A stretch of 64,000 nt of DNA from Candidatus Rubrimentiphilum sp. (GCA_035710515.1 DASTDE010000001.1:1-64000); one strand, 5' to 3'. Shown: positions 51,463-60,578, numbered from the stretch's first letter. The notes: a model not told the origin generated them from the sequence alone. Numbers and translations: made by a program.

Positions 51463-52953
51463 CTAGTTCACCCGAGGCTGATTTATCGCTAGGCCTTCGG
51501 CTAGTTGGAGCGCGACCGTGCTCTTTTTGCGCCCGTAGAAGTAGTAGAACAAGAGCCCGCCGGCAAGCCAGATAAGTCCGATGAACCAGACAATCGGGAA
51601 CCATCCGAAAAGCACGGGGTTACCGACCTTCAAGAAGATGATCAGCCCGAACGCTGCCACCGCTGACAGGTAAGGCAAAAAGTACGGTCCCAGCGGCACG
51701 GTAAAGGCGCCTTTCAGTTCGGGATGGCGCCGCCGCAAAATCGGCACCGCGAGCGAGGTCAGAATAAACGCAAGCAGCGTTCCGAAATTCGTGACCGAGC
51801 CCAGAATTCCGAGCGGAAAAAACGCGCCTGCCGCGGCAATGCACACGCCGAAAAATATTTGCGATACGATTGGCGTGCGCCACGTTGGATGGATGGTCGT
51901 AAAGCTCGGCGGGATGAGCCTGTCGCGCGACATCGCGTAAAAGACGCGCGCCTGCCCGAACATCATCACGAGGAGGACGGTCGTTAGGCCGGCGATGGCG
52001 CCGAACGAAATGATCGTACCTGCCCAGGCGAGTCCGACCGAGTTCATGGCAAAGGCTACAGGAAAGGCAACGTTGAGTTTATCGAACGGCACCATCCCGT
52101 TTAGGATAAACACGACGATGATGTAAAGCAGCGTGCAGATCGCCAAACTCATCAAGATGCCGAACGGCAAATCTTTGGCCGGGTTTTTTGCTTCTTCGGC
52201 ACTGGTCGAGACTGCGTCAAACCCGATGTAGGCGAAGAAAATGAACGCCGCACCGCCCAGCATACCGCCCCAGCCGAACGGGAAGAACCCGCCCGCGCCC
52301 GTCGTCGGTCCAGCCGGAAGATGGAAATTCGCGGTGTTGATGTGGCTCACGCCCAGCGCGATGAAGAAGAGCACGACGATCACTTTGAAGGTGACGATCC
52401 AGGCGTTGACGGTCCCGGATTCTTTCGTGCCCCGCACAAGCAGCGCAGTTATCAATAAGATAATTGCGGCCGCCGGCAAGTTTGCGATGCCCGGCGTCGG
52501 ATCCCAGTGGCTATGCTGCCACGCTTGCGGAATGATCAGCCCGAACTGATGCAGGATGTTGGTGAAGTATCCTGACCACCCGACACTCACTGTCGCTGCA
52601 CCGACGGCATACTCGAGGATCAAACCCCATCCGACGATCCAGGCCAACAGTTCTCCGAACGTTGCGTACGTGTATGTGTAGGCACTGCCGGAGATCGGAA
52701 TTTTGCTCGAGACTTCGGCGTAACACAGCGCGGCAAGCGCGCTGACGATGCCGGCCACGATGAACGAAATCGTCAACGATGGACCCGCACGCGTTGCCGA
52801 GGCCACGCCGGTCAAAACAAATATGCCGGTGCCGATAATCGCCCCGATCCCCATGGCAGTCAATGCCCATGGGCCGAGCGAGCGTTTTAGTCCGTGTTCG
52901 TGGTCGGCGCCTTCGGCGAGAATGGTCGCGAGAGGCTTAACGCGTGATAGCAT
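51463..52953 (-). CDS. APC-family amino acid permease (CAT/YfnA-like)
   Basis: 496 residues from ATG 52953. The N-terminus HEHGLKRSLGPWALTAMGIG followed by AIIGTGIFVLTG (the GxG of TM1) and EVSSKIPISGSAYTYTYATFGE (TM3 region) are typical of cationic-amino-acid-transporter-like APC proteins. About 12-14 helices. The frame continues upstream without a stop but overlaps the divergent oxidoreductase, so the internal ATG is preferred. Probable amino acid uptake or exchange. Confidence 0.9.
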   Translation of the reverse strand: MLSRVKPLATILAEGADHEHGLKRSLGPWALTAMGIGAIIGTGIFVLTGVASATRAGPSLTISFIVAGIVSALAALCYAEVSSKIPISGSAYTYTYATFGELLAWIVGWGLILEYAVGAATVSVGWSGYFTNILHQFGLIIPQAWQHSHWDPTPGIANLPAAAIILLITALLVRGTKESGTVNAWIVTFKVIVVLFFIALGVSHINTANFHLPAGPTTGAGGFFPFGWGGMLGGAAFIFFAYIGFDAVSTSAEEAKNPAKDLPFGILMSLAICTLLYIIVVFILNGMVPFDKLNVAFPVAFAMNSVGLAWAGTIISFGAIAGLTTVLLVMMFGQARVFYAMSRDRLIPPSFTTIHPTWRTPIVSQIFFGVCIAAAGAFFPLGILGSVTNFGTLLAFILTSLAVPILRRRHPELKGAFTVPLGPYFLPYLSAVAAFGLIIFLKVGNPVLFGWFPIVWFIGLIWLAGGLLFYYFYGRKKSTVALQLAEGLAINQPRVN

Positions 52954-53028
52954 CCGGAGCCGTTTACCCCTTGCCTTGCCACTCCCTTGTCGCCGGAGGC
53001 GGCGCTTTCGCGTCGAAGGCCGCGGCGA

Positions 53029-54378
53029 GTGAAAGAATACGACGTCTTGGTCGTCGGCGGTGGTAACGCGGGTTGCGCCGCCGCGATTGCAGCGGCGCGC
53101 CATGGCGCGAAGACGATGCTCGTCGAGCGCTATGGATTCTTGGGTGGAACCGCCACGGCGGCGATGGTCGGACCGTGGATGACCTTTCACTCGGGCCAGA
53201 AGCGGATCGTCGGCGGAATCGCGCAAGAGATCGTCGAGCGCCTAAAGCGTATGGGTGGCTCCCCAGGCCATCTGCACGATTCATCCGACTACGTCCCGAC
53301 CATAACGCCCTTCGATCCCGAGATTCACAAAGCGTTGCTCTTCGAAATGATGCAGGAAGCCGGCGTTAACTTATTGCTGCACGCGTATTTTTTGCGCGCC
53401 ATCACTTTGCAAGCGGAGGGTGATACATTTGTCGAAGGCGCGGTCTTTGCCACCGTCGCCGGCGAACGCGAATATCGCGCGCGCGTTACGATCGACGCGA
53501 CCGCCGATGCGTACGTCGCGGCATCGGCGGGCGTCGCGACGCAGCAGGGCGACGAACGCGGGCGGGTGCAGCCGGCGACGTTGATCTTTCGCCTGAGCCA
53601 CGTCGACTTAGCGAAAACCGCCGCGTATTTGCGCAACCATCCCGACCAAATGCGCACGTCGCTCAAAACGCACGAGCGCACGGCGTCGACGTTAACCGCG
53701 GTCGCCGGTCTTTACGATCTCTGGCACGACGCGCAGAGCAAGGGCGAGGTTGACGTTCCGCGCGAGGTCGTGTCGTTTTTCATGACGCCGTACCCCGACG
53801 AGGTGACGGTGAACATGACGCGCGTTGTCGACATCGATCCGCTGGATCCCGACGATTTGACGCGCGCCGAAGTGGCGGCGCGTCTGCAAGCGATGCAACT
53901 CTTTGAATTTTTCCGCAAGCGCGTTCCGGGTTTCGAGAACTCGCGGATCGCCGCAACCGCGACACAGATCGGCATTCGCGAATCGCGCCGGATCGTCGGT
54001 GCGTACACGCTGACGCGCGAAGATGTGCTCGAGGCCCGTCATTTCGACGATGCAATCGCGCGCAGCGCCTACCCGATCGACATTCACAATCCGTCCGGAA
54101 CCGGAACGCAGACGCACCGGCTGCGTCCGGGAGAAAGCTATGAAATTCCGTATCGCTGTTTGGTTCCGGCAACGGTCGAACGGCTGCTGGTCGCGGGGCG
54201 CTGCATTTCGACGACGCACGAAGCGCTGGCATCGACGCGGCTTACGCCGACGGTGATGACGCTCGGTCAAGCTGCGGGCACGGCCGCCGCGCTCGCGCAA
54301 AAGGAAAGCGTGCGGCTGCGCGACGTGGATTCAAAGGAGCTCCGTGCTGCGCTCGTTGCGGACGGTGTGATTTTATGA
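53029..54378 (+). CDS. FAD-dependent oxidoreductase (FAD_oxidored type)
   Basis: 449 residues from GTG 53029, with GAAGG about 10 bases upstream; TTG 52987 in frame would add 14 residues. Seen: YDVLVVGGGNAGCAAAIAAA (dinucleotide fold), VERYGFLGGTATAAMVGPW, RVTIDATADAYVAASAGV, and a C-terminal LVAGRCISTTHEALASTR plus VMTLGQAAGTAAAL, typical of the family. Cytoplasmic; substrate unknown, family members often act on sugars or modified amino acids. It heads a run of four overlapping genes ending in nanE. Confidence 0.87.
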   Translation: MKEYDVLVVGGGNAGCAAAIAAARHGAKTMLVERYGFLGGTATAAMVGPWMTFHSGQKRIVGGIAQEIVERLKRMGGSPGHLHDSSDYVPTITPFDPEIHKALLFEMMQEAGVNLLLHAYFLRAITLQAEGDTFVEGAVFATVAGEREYRARVTIDATADAYVAASAGVATQQGDERGRVQPATLIFRLSHVDLAKTAAYLRNHPDQMRTSLKTHERTASTLTAVAGLYDLWHDAQSKGEVDVPREVVSFFMTPYPDEVTVNMTRVVDIDPLDPDDLTRAEVAARLQAMQLFEFFRKRVPGFENSRIAATATQIGIRESRRIVGAYTLTREDVLEARHFDDAIARSAYPIDIHNPSGTGTQTHRLRPGESYEIPYRCLVPATVERLLVAGRCISTTHEALASTRLTPTVMTLGQAAGTAAALAQKESVRLRDVDSKELRAALVADGVIL

Positions 54379-54695
54379 AAATTGAGATCGCCGATCTGGG
54401 CGACTGGGGCGAGGCCGTCTTGCGTTCCGAGTACGATCCGGACGGCCCCGTAATTCGCGTGAACTCGCGGGTGCTCGAGCGGCTGCTGCCGGAAGAGCAA
54501 GCCGAATTTCTCGCGCGCGCGATCGCGCATGAATACTATCATCACCTCGAGCACACCGGTGCAATTCCGGTGATTGCCCATCGCGCGGCACGTGAACGCG
54601 CTGCGGACGCGTACGCCGATTGTGGTACTTCCTTACTCTTCGATACCTCAGGGCCGCTCGCTAGCGCTTCGCGGTCGTTCGATACCTCACGATGA
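54375..54695 (+). CDS. ImmA/IrrE-like HExxH protein, 3' end replaced by a repeat
   Basis: 106 residues; ATG overlaps the previous stop (ATGA). Seen: AHEYYHHLEH with H52, E53 and H56 as a zinc-peptidase motif, then RERAADAYA, close to the E-x-A-x-x-x-A of M78 (ImmA/IrrE) proteins. The last ~20 residues (from about residue 86) are encoded by the dispersed repeat at 54638-54696, so the native C-terminus seems cut or replaced. Its stop overlaps the kinase ATG. A zinc-dependent protease role is only an inference. Confidence 0.6.
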   Translation: MKIEIADLGDWGEAVLRSEYDPDGPVIRVNSRVLERLLPEEQAEFLARAIAHEYYHHLEHTGAIPVIAHRAARERAADAYADCGTSLLFDTSGPLASASRSFDTSR

Positions 54696-54696
54696 C
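54638..54696 (-). repeat. Dispersed repeat, copy 3, embedded in coding sequence
   Basis: Two TTCGATACCTCA units (54639-54650 and 54678-54689) in reverse orientation to copies 1 and 2, separated by about 27 bases including the palindromic CGCTAGCG. The second unit runs into CGATGAC, in which the reversed repeat sequence provides the ATG of the downstream kinase and the TGA of the upstream gene. Confidence 0.8.
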
Positions 54697-55564
54697 AAGC
54701 TTGTACGCCGGAATTGATGCGGGGCAGAGCGGTACCGTCGCCGTGATCGGTGACGAGACTGGGCGCGTTCTTGGACGCGGAAAAGCCGGCGCTGCGGACG
54801 AGATCGGGCAAGACGCGCAGTCCACTCGTTTGCGCGACGCCTTGCGCGCGGCTTATGACGCAGCTGCGATCGCGGCGAAACTTGGTCCGGAAGCACGTTG
54901 CGCGCGAATCGTCGCTGGGATCAGCGGTTATGAAGGGCGGGTTTACGGGCGTGCGCCGGAATTTCCGTGCGGCGAACTCGTGCTGCTGCACGACGCGGTG
55001 ATCGCGCAAGCCGGCGCATTCGACGGCGGCCCCGGCGTTGCCGTGATCGCCGGAACCGGATCGGTTGCGTATGGCGTGAATGCGCGTGGTGAAAGCGTTA
55101 CTGCCGGTGGTTGGGGCTATCTGTTCGGCGATGAAGGCAGTGCGTTTTGGTTTGCGCGCTGCGCGCTCGGCGAGGCGATCCGCGACGATGATGCGGGCAA
55201 GACGAATATGCTCACAAAAATCGCGCTGCAGTATTTTGAATCGCCCTCGCTGCACGCGCTCGTGCGCGCGTTCTACGCCGGCGAGATCTCGCGCACGAAG
55301 TTCGCGAGTTTCGGCCGCACGGTCATCGAGTCGGGGAACTTTGTGCCCGATGGCGCCCGCGCTCTGGCCGAGCTCGCAGCAAAAACGATGGCGCGGATCG
55401 ACTTGCCGGCCGGGCCGGTCGCGTTTCTGGGCGGCGTCTCGAAGAATTCCGTCATGAAGGACGCGATCGCGAAAGCATTGCGCGAAGCTGCGCCGGAGGC
55501 GCGGCAGATCGAACCGCTGCACGACGCCGCCGAAGGCGCATTATTGCTGGCGCGCAAACAATGA
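54692..55564 (+). CDS. N-acetylglucosamine kinase-like ATPase (BadF/BcrA fold)
   Basis: 290 residues. Seen: YAGIDAGQSGTVAVI (phosphate 1 motif), VAGISGYEGRV, VIAGTGSVAYGVNARGE, AGGWGYLFGDEGSAFW (typical of bacterial GlcNAc/glucosamine kinases), and VAFLGGVSKNSVMKDA. ASKHA fold; predicted phosphorylation of GlcNAc or a related amino sugar. The ATG comes from a dispersed repeat, with no clear RBS, so translation likely depends on coupling to the preceding gene. nanE follows with an ATGA overlap. Confidence 0.82.
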   Translation: MTSLYAGIDAGQSGTVAVIGDETGRVLGRGKAGAADEIGQDAQSTRLRDALRAAYDAAAIAAKLGPEARCARIVAGISGYEGRVYGRAPEFPCGELVLLHDAVIAQAGAFDGGPGVAVIAGTGSVAYGVNARGESVTAGGWGYLFGDEGSAFWFARCALGEAIRDDDAGKTNMLTKIALQYFESPSLHALVRAFYAGEISRTKFASFGRTVIESGNFVPDGARALAELAAKTMARIDLPAGPVAFLGGVSKNSVMKDAIAKALREAAPEARQIEPLHDAAEGALLLARKQ

Positions 55565-56253
55565 GCGATCGCAACGTCCTCGACAAGTTGCGCGGCGGTT
55601 TGATCGTCTCGGTGCAAGCTCGCACCGGTTCCGCGCTCGACAATCCAGACGTCCTAGCTGCGATCGCAACTGCAGCCAAAGAAGCGGGAGCGGTGGGCAT
55701 TCGTGCGGCCGGCGAAGCGAATCTCAAAGCGATCCGCAAGCGGGTCGACCTTCCGATCATCGGGATCGTGAAACGCGAATATCCGGGCTTTGAACCCTAC
55801 ATCACGCCGACGCTCCAAGAAGTGCGCGAGATCGCCGGCTGCGGCGCCGAGATCGTCGCGTTCGATGCAACAGGCCGGCCCCGGCCCGGCGGCTTGGGCA
55901 TCGCGGACCTCATCGCAGAGATTCAGGGGACGGGAGCGCTGGCTATGGCGGACTGCGCCACGGCGGCGGACGGGGTGGCCGCGCAGGCGGCCGGCGCCGA
56001 CGTCGTCGCGACCACGCTGTGCGGATATACAAAGGAAACGGACGGCCGCGTGCTTCCGGCGTTGGACCTGGTGCGGGAGCTGGCCGAGCTCGACGTGTTC
56101 GTCATCTGCGAGGGCGGCGTCCATTCCCCGGCGCAGGGGGCGGCGGCGCTGGAGGCCGGAGCGGAGGCCGTCGTCGTCGGAACGGCCATTACAAATGTAG
56201 AGTGGCTGACCCAAGAGTTTGCCGAAGCCCTGAAAAGGTCGTCGCGCGCGTAG
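55561..56253 (+). CDS. nanE: N-acylglucosamine-6-phosphate 2-epimerase
   Basis: 230-residue TIM barrel interconverting ManNAc-6-P and GlcNAc-6-P. Seen: LIVSVQARTGSALDNP at the N-terminus, VGIRAAGEANLKAIR, LPIIGIVKREYPG, EIVAFDATGRPRP (catalytic Asp region), MADCATAADGVAAQAAGADVV, TTLCGYT and ICEGGVHSP, all NanE signatures. The ATG overlaps the kinase stop. Together they suggest amino-sugar catabolism or cell-wall recycling; nagA, nagB and a sialic acid lyase are not present here. Confidence 0.92.
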   Translation: MSDRNVLDKLRGGLIVSVQARTGSALDNPDVLAAIATAAKEAGAVGIRAAGEANLKAIRKRVDLPIIGIVKREYPGFEPYITPTLQEVREIAGCGAEIVAFDATGRPRPGGLGIADLIAEIQGTGALAMADCATAADGVAAQAAGADVVATTLCGYTKETDGRVLPALDLVRELAELDVFVICEGGVHSPAQGAAALEAGAEAVVVGTAITNVEWLTQEFAEALKRSSRA

Positions 56254-56265
56254 GACGCGCTTTCC

Positions 56266-56271
56266 TATAAT
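56266..56271 (+). promoter_or_regulatory. -10 element (TATAAT) of the cox operon
   Basis: A perfect TATAAT 37 bp before the coxB start, in an AT-rich island within otherwise GC-rich sequence. No good -35 is seen at 17 bp. GGAG at 56296-56299 gives the RBS 9 bases before the TTG. Confidence 0.6.
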
Positions 56272-56308
56272 ACAAATAGCCTAACCGACCCGCTTGGAGA
56301 GTTAACCT

Positions 56309-57418
56309 TTGCCAGAAAATAGGGATCCGGTAGTTCATCTCGATCGCGGATTCTGGATCGCCACGACGGTCATGAGCGTCTTGGCCCTCCTTGCGATCGT
56401 CTTTTGGGTCGAAGTGCCGATCACCGGCCTCATGCCCGAGGCGGTCGATAAGGCGCAGCAGATCGATGCGCTTTTCCGCTTCCTGGCAGCAACCGGTACG
56501 GCGCTCTGGATCTTCGTCTGCGGATTCATCCTCTATTTCGCGCTGAAGTTTCGCCGCCATGCGGGTACGCCCGAGAATGCCGTGGGCGTGCAGATCCACG
56601 ACAACAACAAGTTGGAGATGTGGTGGACGATCATTCCGACGGTTTTCGTAATCGTCATGGCGTTCTTCAGTATCAAAATTTGGGCGGGCATCGAGTTCGC
56701 GCCTAACAACACGCTGGTCGTGGAAGCGTTAGGCCGGCAGTGGTATTACACGTTCCGCTATCCGAACGTCAACGGCGAAGTCAAGGAGATGCACTTGCCG
56801 CTCGGACAAGCGGTGACACTGCAAGTTTCATCGTACGACGTCATTCACTCGTTTTGGATTCCGGCGATGCGGCTCAAAGCCGACATGGTGCCCGGCATGA
56901 TCAATACGCTGGAGTTTACGCCGACGCGCGCAGGCAAGTACGAGATCATTTGCACCGAGTTTTGCGGCACGTTCCACGGCGAGATGCACAGCGGAACGAA
57001 TCAAAACCCAGCTTACGTCTACATCGACACGCCGGCGCAGTATAGCGCCTGGTACGCGCGCACGCAGCGTCAGCAGGCCACTGCCAGCAACGCGATCAGC
57101 GTGCCGAGCACCAGCCAATTGAACTTGGCGGGCGGCGATGCGAAGGCGGGCGCAGCGGTTTTCTCCGCGAAGTGCTCCGCCTGTCACGCGATCGGCCCGT
57201 TCGACCAGCGCATCGTTGGGCCCGGACTCAAAGGCGTCTTGTACGATCCGGCGCACCCGGACTTGGTCAACGGCCAAAAAGCCACGCCGGAGAATGTTGC
57301 GAAAATACTGCAGAATGGTTTTAAGGGCAGCCTGGGCCAAATGCCCAACCAAGCGCAGAACGGATTGACCAACAAAGACATCGTGAATTTGGTCGCTTAC
57401 TTGAAGACCCTGAAGTAA
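56309..57418 (+). CDS. coxB: Cytochrome c oxidase subunit II with fused cytochrome c domain
   Basis: 369 residues. Two TM helices (about 17-38 and 60-80, with a further hydrophobic stretch at 107-125). The periplasmic CuA domain has H180 (VIHSFW), C215, E217, C219, H223 and M226 (CTEFCGTFHGEM), a complete binuclear centre. After a linker rich in Gln/Ser/Thr comes a cytochrome c domain with CSACH (C289, C292, H293) and LGQMPNQ, whose Met is the likely axial ligand. Start TTG 56309 with GGAG upstream. Accepts electrons from soluble cytochrome c. Confidence 0.93.
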   Translation: MPENRDPVVHLDRGFWIATTVMSVLALLAIVFWVEVPITGLMPEAVDKAQQIDALFRFLAATGTALWIFVCGFILYFALKFRRHAGTPENAVGVQIHDNNKLEMWWTIIPTVFVIVMAFFSIKIWAGIEFAPNNTLVVEALGRQWYYTFRYPNVNGEVKEMHLPLGQAVTLQVSSYDVIHSFWIPAMRLKADMVPGMINTLEFTPTRAGKYEIICTEFCGTFHGEMHSGTNQNPAYVYIDTPAQYSAWYARTQRQQATASNAISVPSTSQLNLAGGDAKAGAAVFSAKCSACHAIGPFDQRIVGPGLKGVLYDPAHPDLVNGQKATPENVAKILQNGFKGSLGQMPNQAQNGLTNKDIVNLVAYLKTLK

Positions 57419-57429
57419 CTCGGAGCAAA

Positions 57430-59112
57430 ATGGCAGCAATAACAGCATCGGTTAACGCAGGCGGAGGACTCGCCGACCACATTCATCCGGAGCCGCAAGG
57501 CTTTTTCCGGAAGTACGTCTTCTCGATCGATCACAAGATCATCGGGATTCAGTACATGATCACGGCGTTTCTCTTCATGATCCTGGGCGGTATGCTGGCC
57601 GAGCTCATCCGCGTCCAACTGATGAAAGCCAGCGGCGGCATCATGACGCCGGACACGTACAACGAAGTCTACTCCGTGCATGGCTCGACGATGGTCTGGC
57701 TGGTGATCATCCCGCTGCTTACCGGCGGCTTCGGCAACTTGATCTTCCCCGTGCAGATCGGCGCGCGCGACGTTGCGTTTCCCTGGCTGAACATGCTGAG
57801 CTTCTGGCTCTTCCCGCCGGCCGGGTTGATGCTTTACGCTTCCTTTTTAATGGGCGCACCGACCGCAGGCTGGACCGAATATCCGCCGATGTCCCTGCAG
57901 GGCGCAGCCGGCACTTCGATGTGGGCGGCTGCGATCTTCCTGATCGGTGTCAGCTCGACGATGACGGGCATCAACTTCCTGGTGACTATTTTAAAGATGC
58001 GCGCGCCCGGCATGACGTTTACGCGCATGCCGCTCTTCGTGTGGGGCCAGTTCGTGACGGCGCCGCTGTTGATGATCGCCACGACCGCGCTCGGCGCAGC
58101 CCTGGCCGCGCTCTTCGTGCAGCGTCAGTTCGGGGTCGCGTTCTTCGATCCGACGCGCGGCGGCAGTCCGCTGCTGTGGCAGCACATGTTCTGGTTCTAC
58201 TCGCATCCGGCAGTCTACATTATGATCTTGCCGGCCTTCGGAATCATCTCCGAAGTGCTGCCGACGTTTTCGCGCAAGCCGATCTTCGGCTACAAGATGA
58301 TCGCCTTCTCGTCGTGCGCGATCGCGATCCTCGGGTTCATGGTTTGGGCACATCACATGTTCACATCGGGCTTGGCGCCGGCGCTGCAACTGCCGTTCAT
58401 GGTGCTGACGATGCTGATCGCGATTCCGACCGGCATCAAGATCTTCTCGTGGGTGGCGACCCTGTGGGGCGGGGTCATCCGCATGACGACCTCGATGATG
58501 TTCGCCCTCGGGTTTCTCGCGACGTTCACACTCGGCGGAATCACCGGAGTCTTTTTGGCGGCGGTGCCGTTCGACTTGCACGTGCACGGAACGTACTTCA
58601 TCGTGGCGCATCTGCACTACGTGCTCGTCGGCGGCAGCTTGATGGGCGTGCTGGCCGGGCTGTTCTACTGGTATCCGAAGATGACCGGGCGGCTGATGAA
58701 TGAAAAGCTCGGCCACTGGGCGTTCTGGCTGTTTTTCATCGGCTTCAACGGCACGTTCTTGCCGATGCACTGGCTCGGCATCTGGGGACAGCCGCGCCGC
58801 GTCGCCGTGTACGATCCGCAGTTCCAAGGCTGGAACCAAGTCGCATCGTGGTTCTCGTTCGTGATGACCGCGGCGCTGGTGCTGGTGCTGTTCAACGCGT
58901 TGTGGTCGATCCGCAGGGGCAAGAAGTCCGGGCCGAATCCGTGGAACGCGCGCACGCTCGAATGGCAGATTCCCTCGCCGATGCCCTATTACAACTTCAA
59001 GCACGTACCGTCGGTCTTTGCCGCGCCGTACGACTTCGCCGAACCCTTACCGTATAAAGGTTTGGAAGAAGAACTCAAGGGTGGCCCACCGCCGGTTCCG
59101 GCGGCTCACTGA
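57430..59112 (+). CDS. coxA: Cytochrome c oxidase subunit I, A2-type
   Basis: 560 residues, 12 TM helices. Haem and CuB ligands: H84 (VYSVHGSTM), H259 and Y263 (WFYSHPAVY, the cross-linked His-Tyr pair), the H-H pair in VWAHHMFTSG, and HFIVAHLHYVLVGG-type histidines (HGTYFIVAHLHYV). The helix VI motif is YSHPAVY: the D-channel Glu of A1 oxidases (GHPEVY) is absent, replaced by the Tyr-Ser pair that defines A2-type enzymes. Reduces O2 to water and pumps protons. 12 bp after coxB. Confidence 0.96.
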   Translation: MAAITASVNAGGGLADHIHPEPQGFFRKYVFSIDHKIIGIQYMITAFLFMILGGMLAELIRVQLMKASGGIMTPDTYNEVYSVHGSTMVWLVIIPLLTGGFGNLIFPVQIGARDVAFPWLNMLSFWLFPPAGLMLYASFLMGAPTAGWTEYPPMSLQGAAGTSMWAAAIFLIGVSSTMTGINFLVTILKMRAPGMTFTRMPLFVWGQFVTAPLLMIATTALGAALAALFVQRQFGVAFFDPTRGGSPLLWQHMFWFYSHPAVYIMILPAFGIISEVLPTFSRKPIFGYKMIAFSSCAIAILGFMVWAHHMFTSGLAPALQLPFMVLTMLIAIPTGIKIFSWVATLWGGVIRMTTSMMFALGFLATFTLGGITGVFLAAVPFDLHVHGTYFIVAHLHYVLVGGSLMGVLAGLFYWYPKMTGRLMNEKLGHWAFWLFFIGFNGTFLPMHWLGIWGQPRRVAVYDPQFQGWNQVASWFSFVMTAALVLVLFNALWSIRRGKKSGPNPWNARTLEWQIPSPMPYYNFKHVPSVFAAPYDFAEPLPYKGLEEELKGGPPPVPAAH

Positions 59113-59113
59113 C

Positions 59114-59698
59114 ATGGCTGTAGCAACTCTAGCGCACGAACCCGATCAGCTCTACGTGGAGACCCGCGAGCTGCGCATCCAAGGCTTCCTGCTGTTCATG
59201 GTCAGCGACTTGGTGCTGTTCTCGTCGTTCATCTTTGCGTATCTGTACATGCGCAACAGCGGCCAAGGCTGGCCGGCGGGCGGTCCGAAGCTCGACATCG
59301 CACTTGCGGCGCTCAACTCGATCGTGCTCTTCGGATCCGGCGCGACGATGCACTTTGCGCTGGAGAATTGGAAGCACCGGAACTTCTCCAAGTTTGCAAA
59401 CTGGATCGTGATGACGATCATCCTGGGCGCGGGCTTCTTGTCCGGCCAGGTGATGGAATACATTCACATCGGCGCGCGGTGGAGCGACGGGATCTTCGGC
59501 GCCTCGTTCTACACGCTGACCGGCATGCACGGACTGCACGTGTTTGCGGGCATCATCTATTTGACGGTCCTGCTCTTGCAGGCGCTGCAAGGCAAGTACA
59601 CTTTCACGAAGTACACCGGACTGACGCTGGGAACGCTGTATTGGCATTTCGTCGACGTCATCTGGGTGGTACTGTTCTCGATCTTCTATTTACTGTGA
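59114..59698 (+). CDS. coxC: Cytochrome c oxidase subunit III
   Basis: 194 residues from ATG 59114, one base after the coxA stop; the frame extends further up into coxA but that part is unrelated. Five TM helices, the short form of the family. Seen: GFLLFMVSDLVLFSSFIFAYLYMR, the TGMHGLHVFAGIIYL motif and YWHFVDVIWVVLFSIFYL at the C-terminus. It stabilises subunit I and its proton uptake. Confidence 0.94.
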   Translation: MAVATLAHEPDQLYVETRELRIQGFLLFMVSDLVLFSSFIFAYLYMRNSGQGWPAGGPKLDIALAALNSIVLFGSGATMHFALENWKHRNFSKFANWIVMTIILGAGFLSGQVMEYIHIGARWSDGIFGASFYTLTGMHGLHVFAGIIYLTVLLLQALQGKYTFTKYTGLTLGTLYWHFVDVIWVVLFSIFYLL

Positions 59699-59707
59699 GG
59701 CGCGGCG

Positions 59708-59920
59708 ATGGAAGCTAAGATTGCTCTAGTAGAACGGGTGCTGGCGGTCATTTTCGGAATCGTCGTCTTCGTCGTGGCGGCGATCGCCTTGAAGAACGAT
59801 TGGAAGAGCGAGGGCATCGAGAATCAGGTTTTCAAACTCATGCTCGGATTGCTGGCGCTGGGCGCGGTCCTCGGTATCTTAGCCGCATTCGGCGTCTTGA
59901 TCGGAAAGGGCGTGGCCTAA
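59708..59920 (+). CDS. Small two-helix membrane protein of the cox operon
   Basis: 70 residues with two hydrophobic helices (about 9-28 and 43-66). Its place right after coxC suggests a small accessory subunit (subunit IV/CtaF-like), but similarity is only in size and topology. Stop TAA overlaps the next ATG. Confidence 0.6.
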   Translation: MEAKIALVERVLAVIFGIVVFVVAAIALKNDWKSEGIENQVFKLMLGLLALGAVLGILAAFGVLIGKGVA

Positions 59921-60108
59921 TGTACGACCCGACAGATGAACGCGGCGTCCCCGTGAGCCGCGGCGTGCCGCTCGTGGTGCGCATCGCGACGCTGATCGGC
60001 ATTTTGTGCATCTTCGGCATCGGCGGCGCCGTAGTAATGTTGTCGGGCTCCGGCCACTGGTGGCCCGATCAGAAAGCCTTACGAGTTCCGCTTAGCAACC
60101 CGCGCTAG
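59920..60108 (+). CDS. Tiny single-helix membrane protein of the cox operon
   Basis: 62 residues from ATG 59920 (TAATG overlap). One TM (about 20-43), preceded by a polar N-terminus DPTDERGVPVSRG and followed by SGHWWPDQKALR. Last gene of the cox operon; its stop is 2 bp from the convergent gene. Function unknown. Confidence 0.55.
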   Translation: MYDPTDERGVPVSRGVPLVVRIATLIGILCIFGIGGAVVMLSGSGHWWPDQKALRVPLSNPR

Positions 60109-60110
60109 AT

Positions 60111-60578
60111 CTAGCGCGAGCGGTTCTGATCCTTCACGAACGACCAGAAGTCTTCATCACGCTTTAGCGCTCCATGCGACGAACGCTGCGCGAGCGACCA
60201 CGCCGGCAGCGCGATGATGAAGACCACCATCAGCGTGTAGGCAATTCCGGCAGCCAAGACGACGACGTTGACGCCGTCCAATAACTGCGGTGCGCGCAAA
60301 TCGCCGACATGAACTGCTAAGTAGTTGTGGAACCCCACCGCTCGCACGAATGCCATGCCGATGTAGGCACAGTAGACGAACACTCCGTCCTCAAGTAAGA
60401 AGTTCAACAGCTCGAGCCTGCGCAGCGCGACGGCCAACCCACCGGCCGAGAGCATGACGATGGCGGGCGCAACCAACGGATGCCAGTCCGTGCGCTCGAC
60501 GAGCCAGGCGGCGGCAAAGCCGATTGCTACACCGGCGACCGCAAGCAGCGGCAAACGCTTCCAGCTTATAGGGTCCAT
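60111..60578 (-). CDS. Integral membrane protein, unrecognised
   Basis: 155 residues with four hydrophobic stretches and a short basic C-terminus (KRDEDFWSFVKDQNRSR). No catalytic motif recognised. Located 3 bp downstream of another membrane gene in the same direction; together they lie between two respiration clusters, so a role in cox assembly is possible but unproven. Confidence 0.55.
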   Translation of the reverse strand: MDPISWKRLPLLAVAGVAIGFAAAWLVERTDWHPLVAPAIVMLSAGGLAVALRRLELLNFLLEDGVFVYCAYIGMAFVRAVGFHNYLAVHVGDLRAPQLLDGVNVVVLAAGIAYTLMVVFIIALPAWSLAQRSSHGALKRDEDFWSFVKDQNRSR

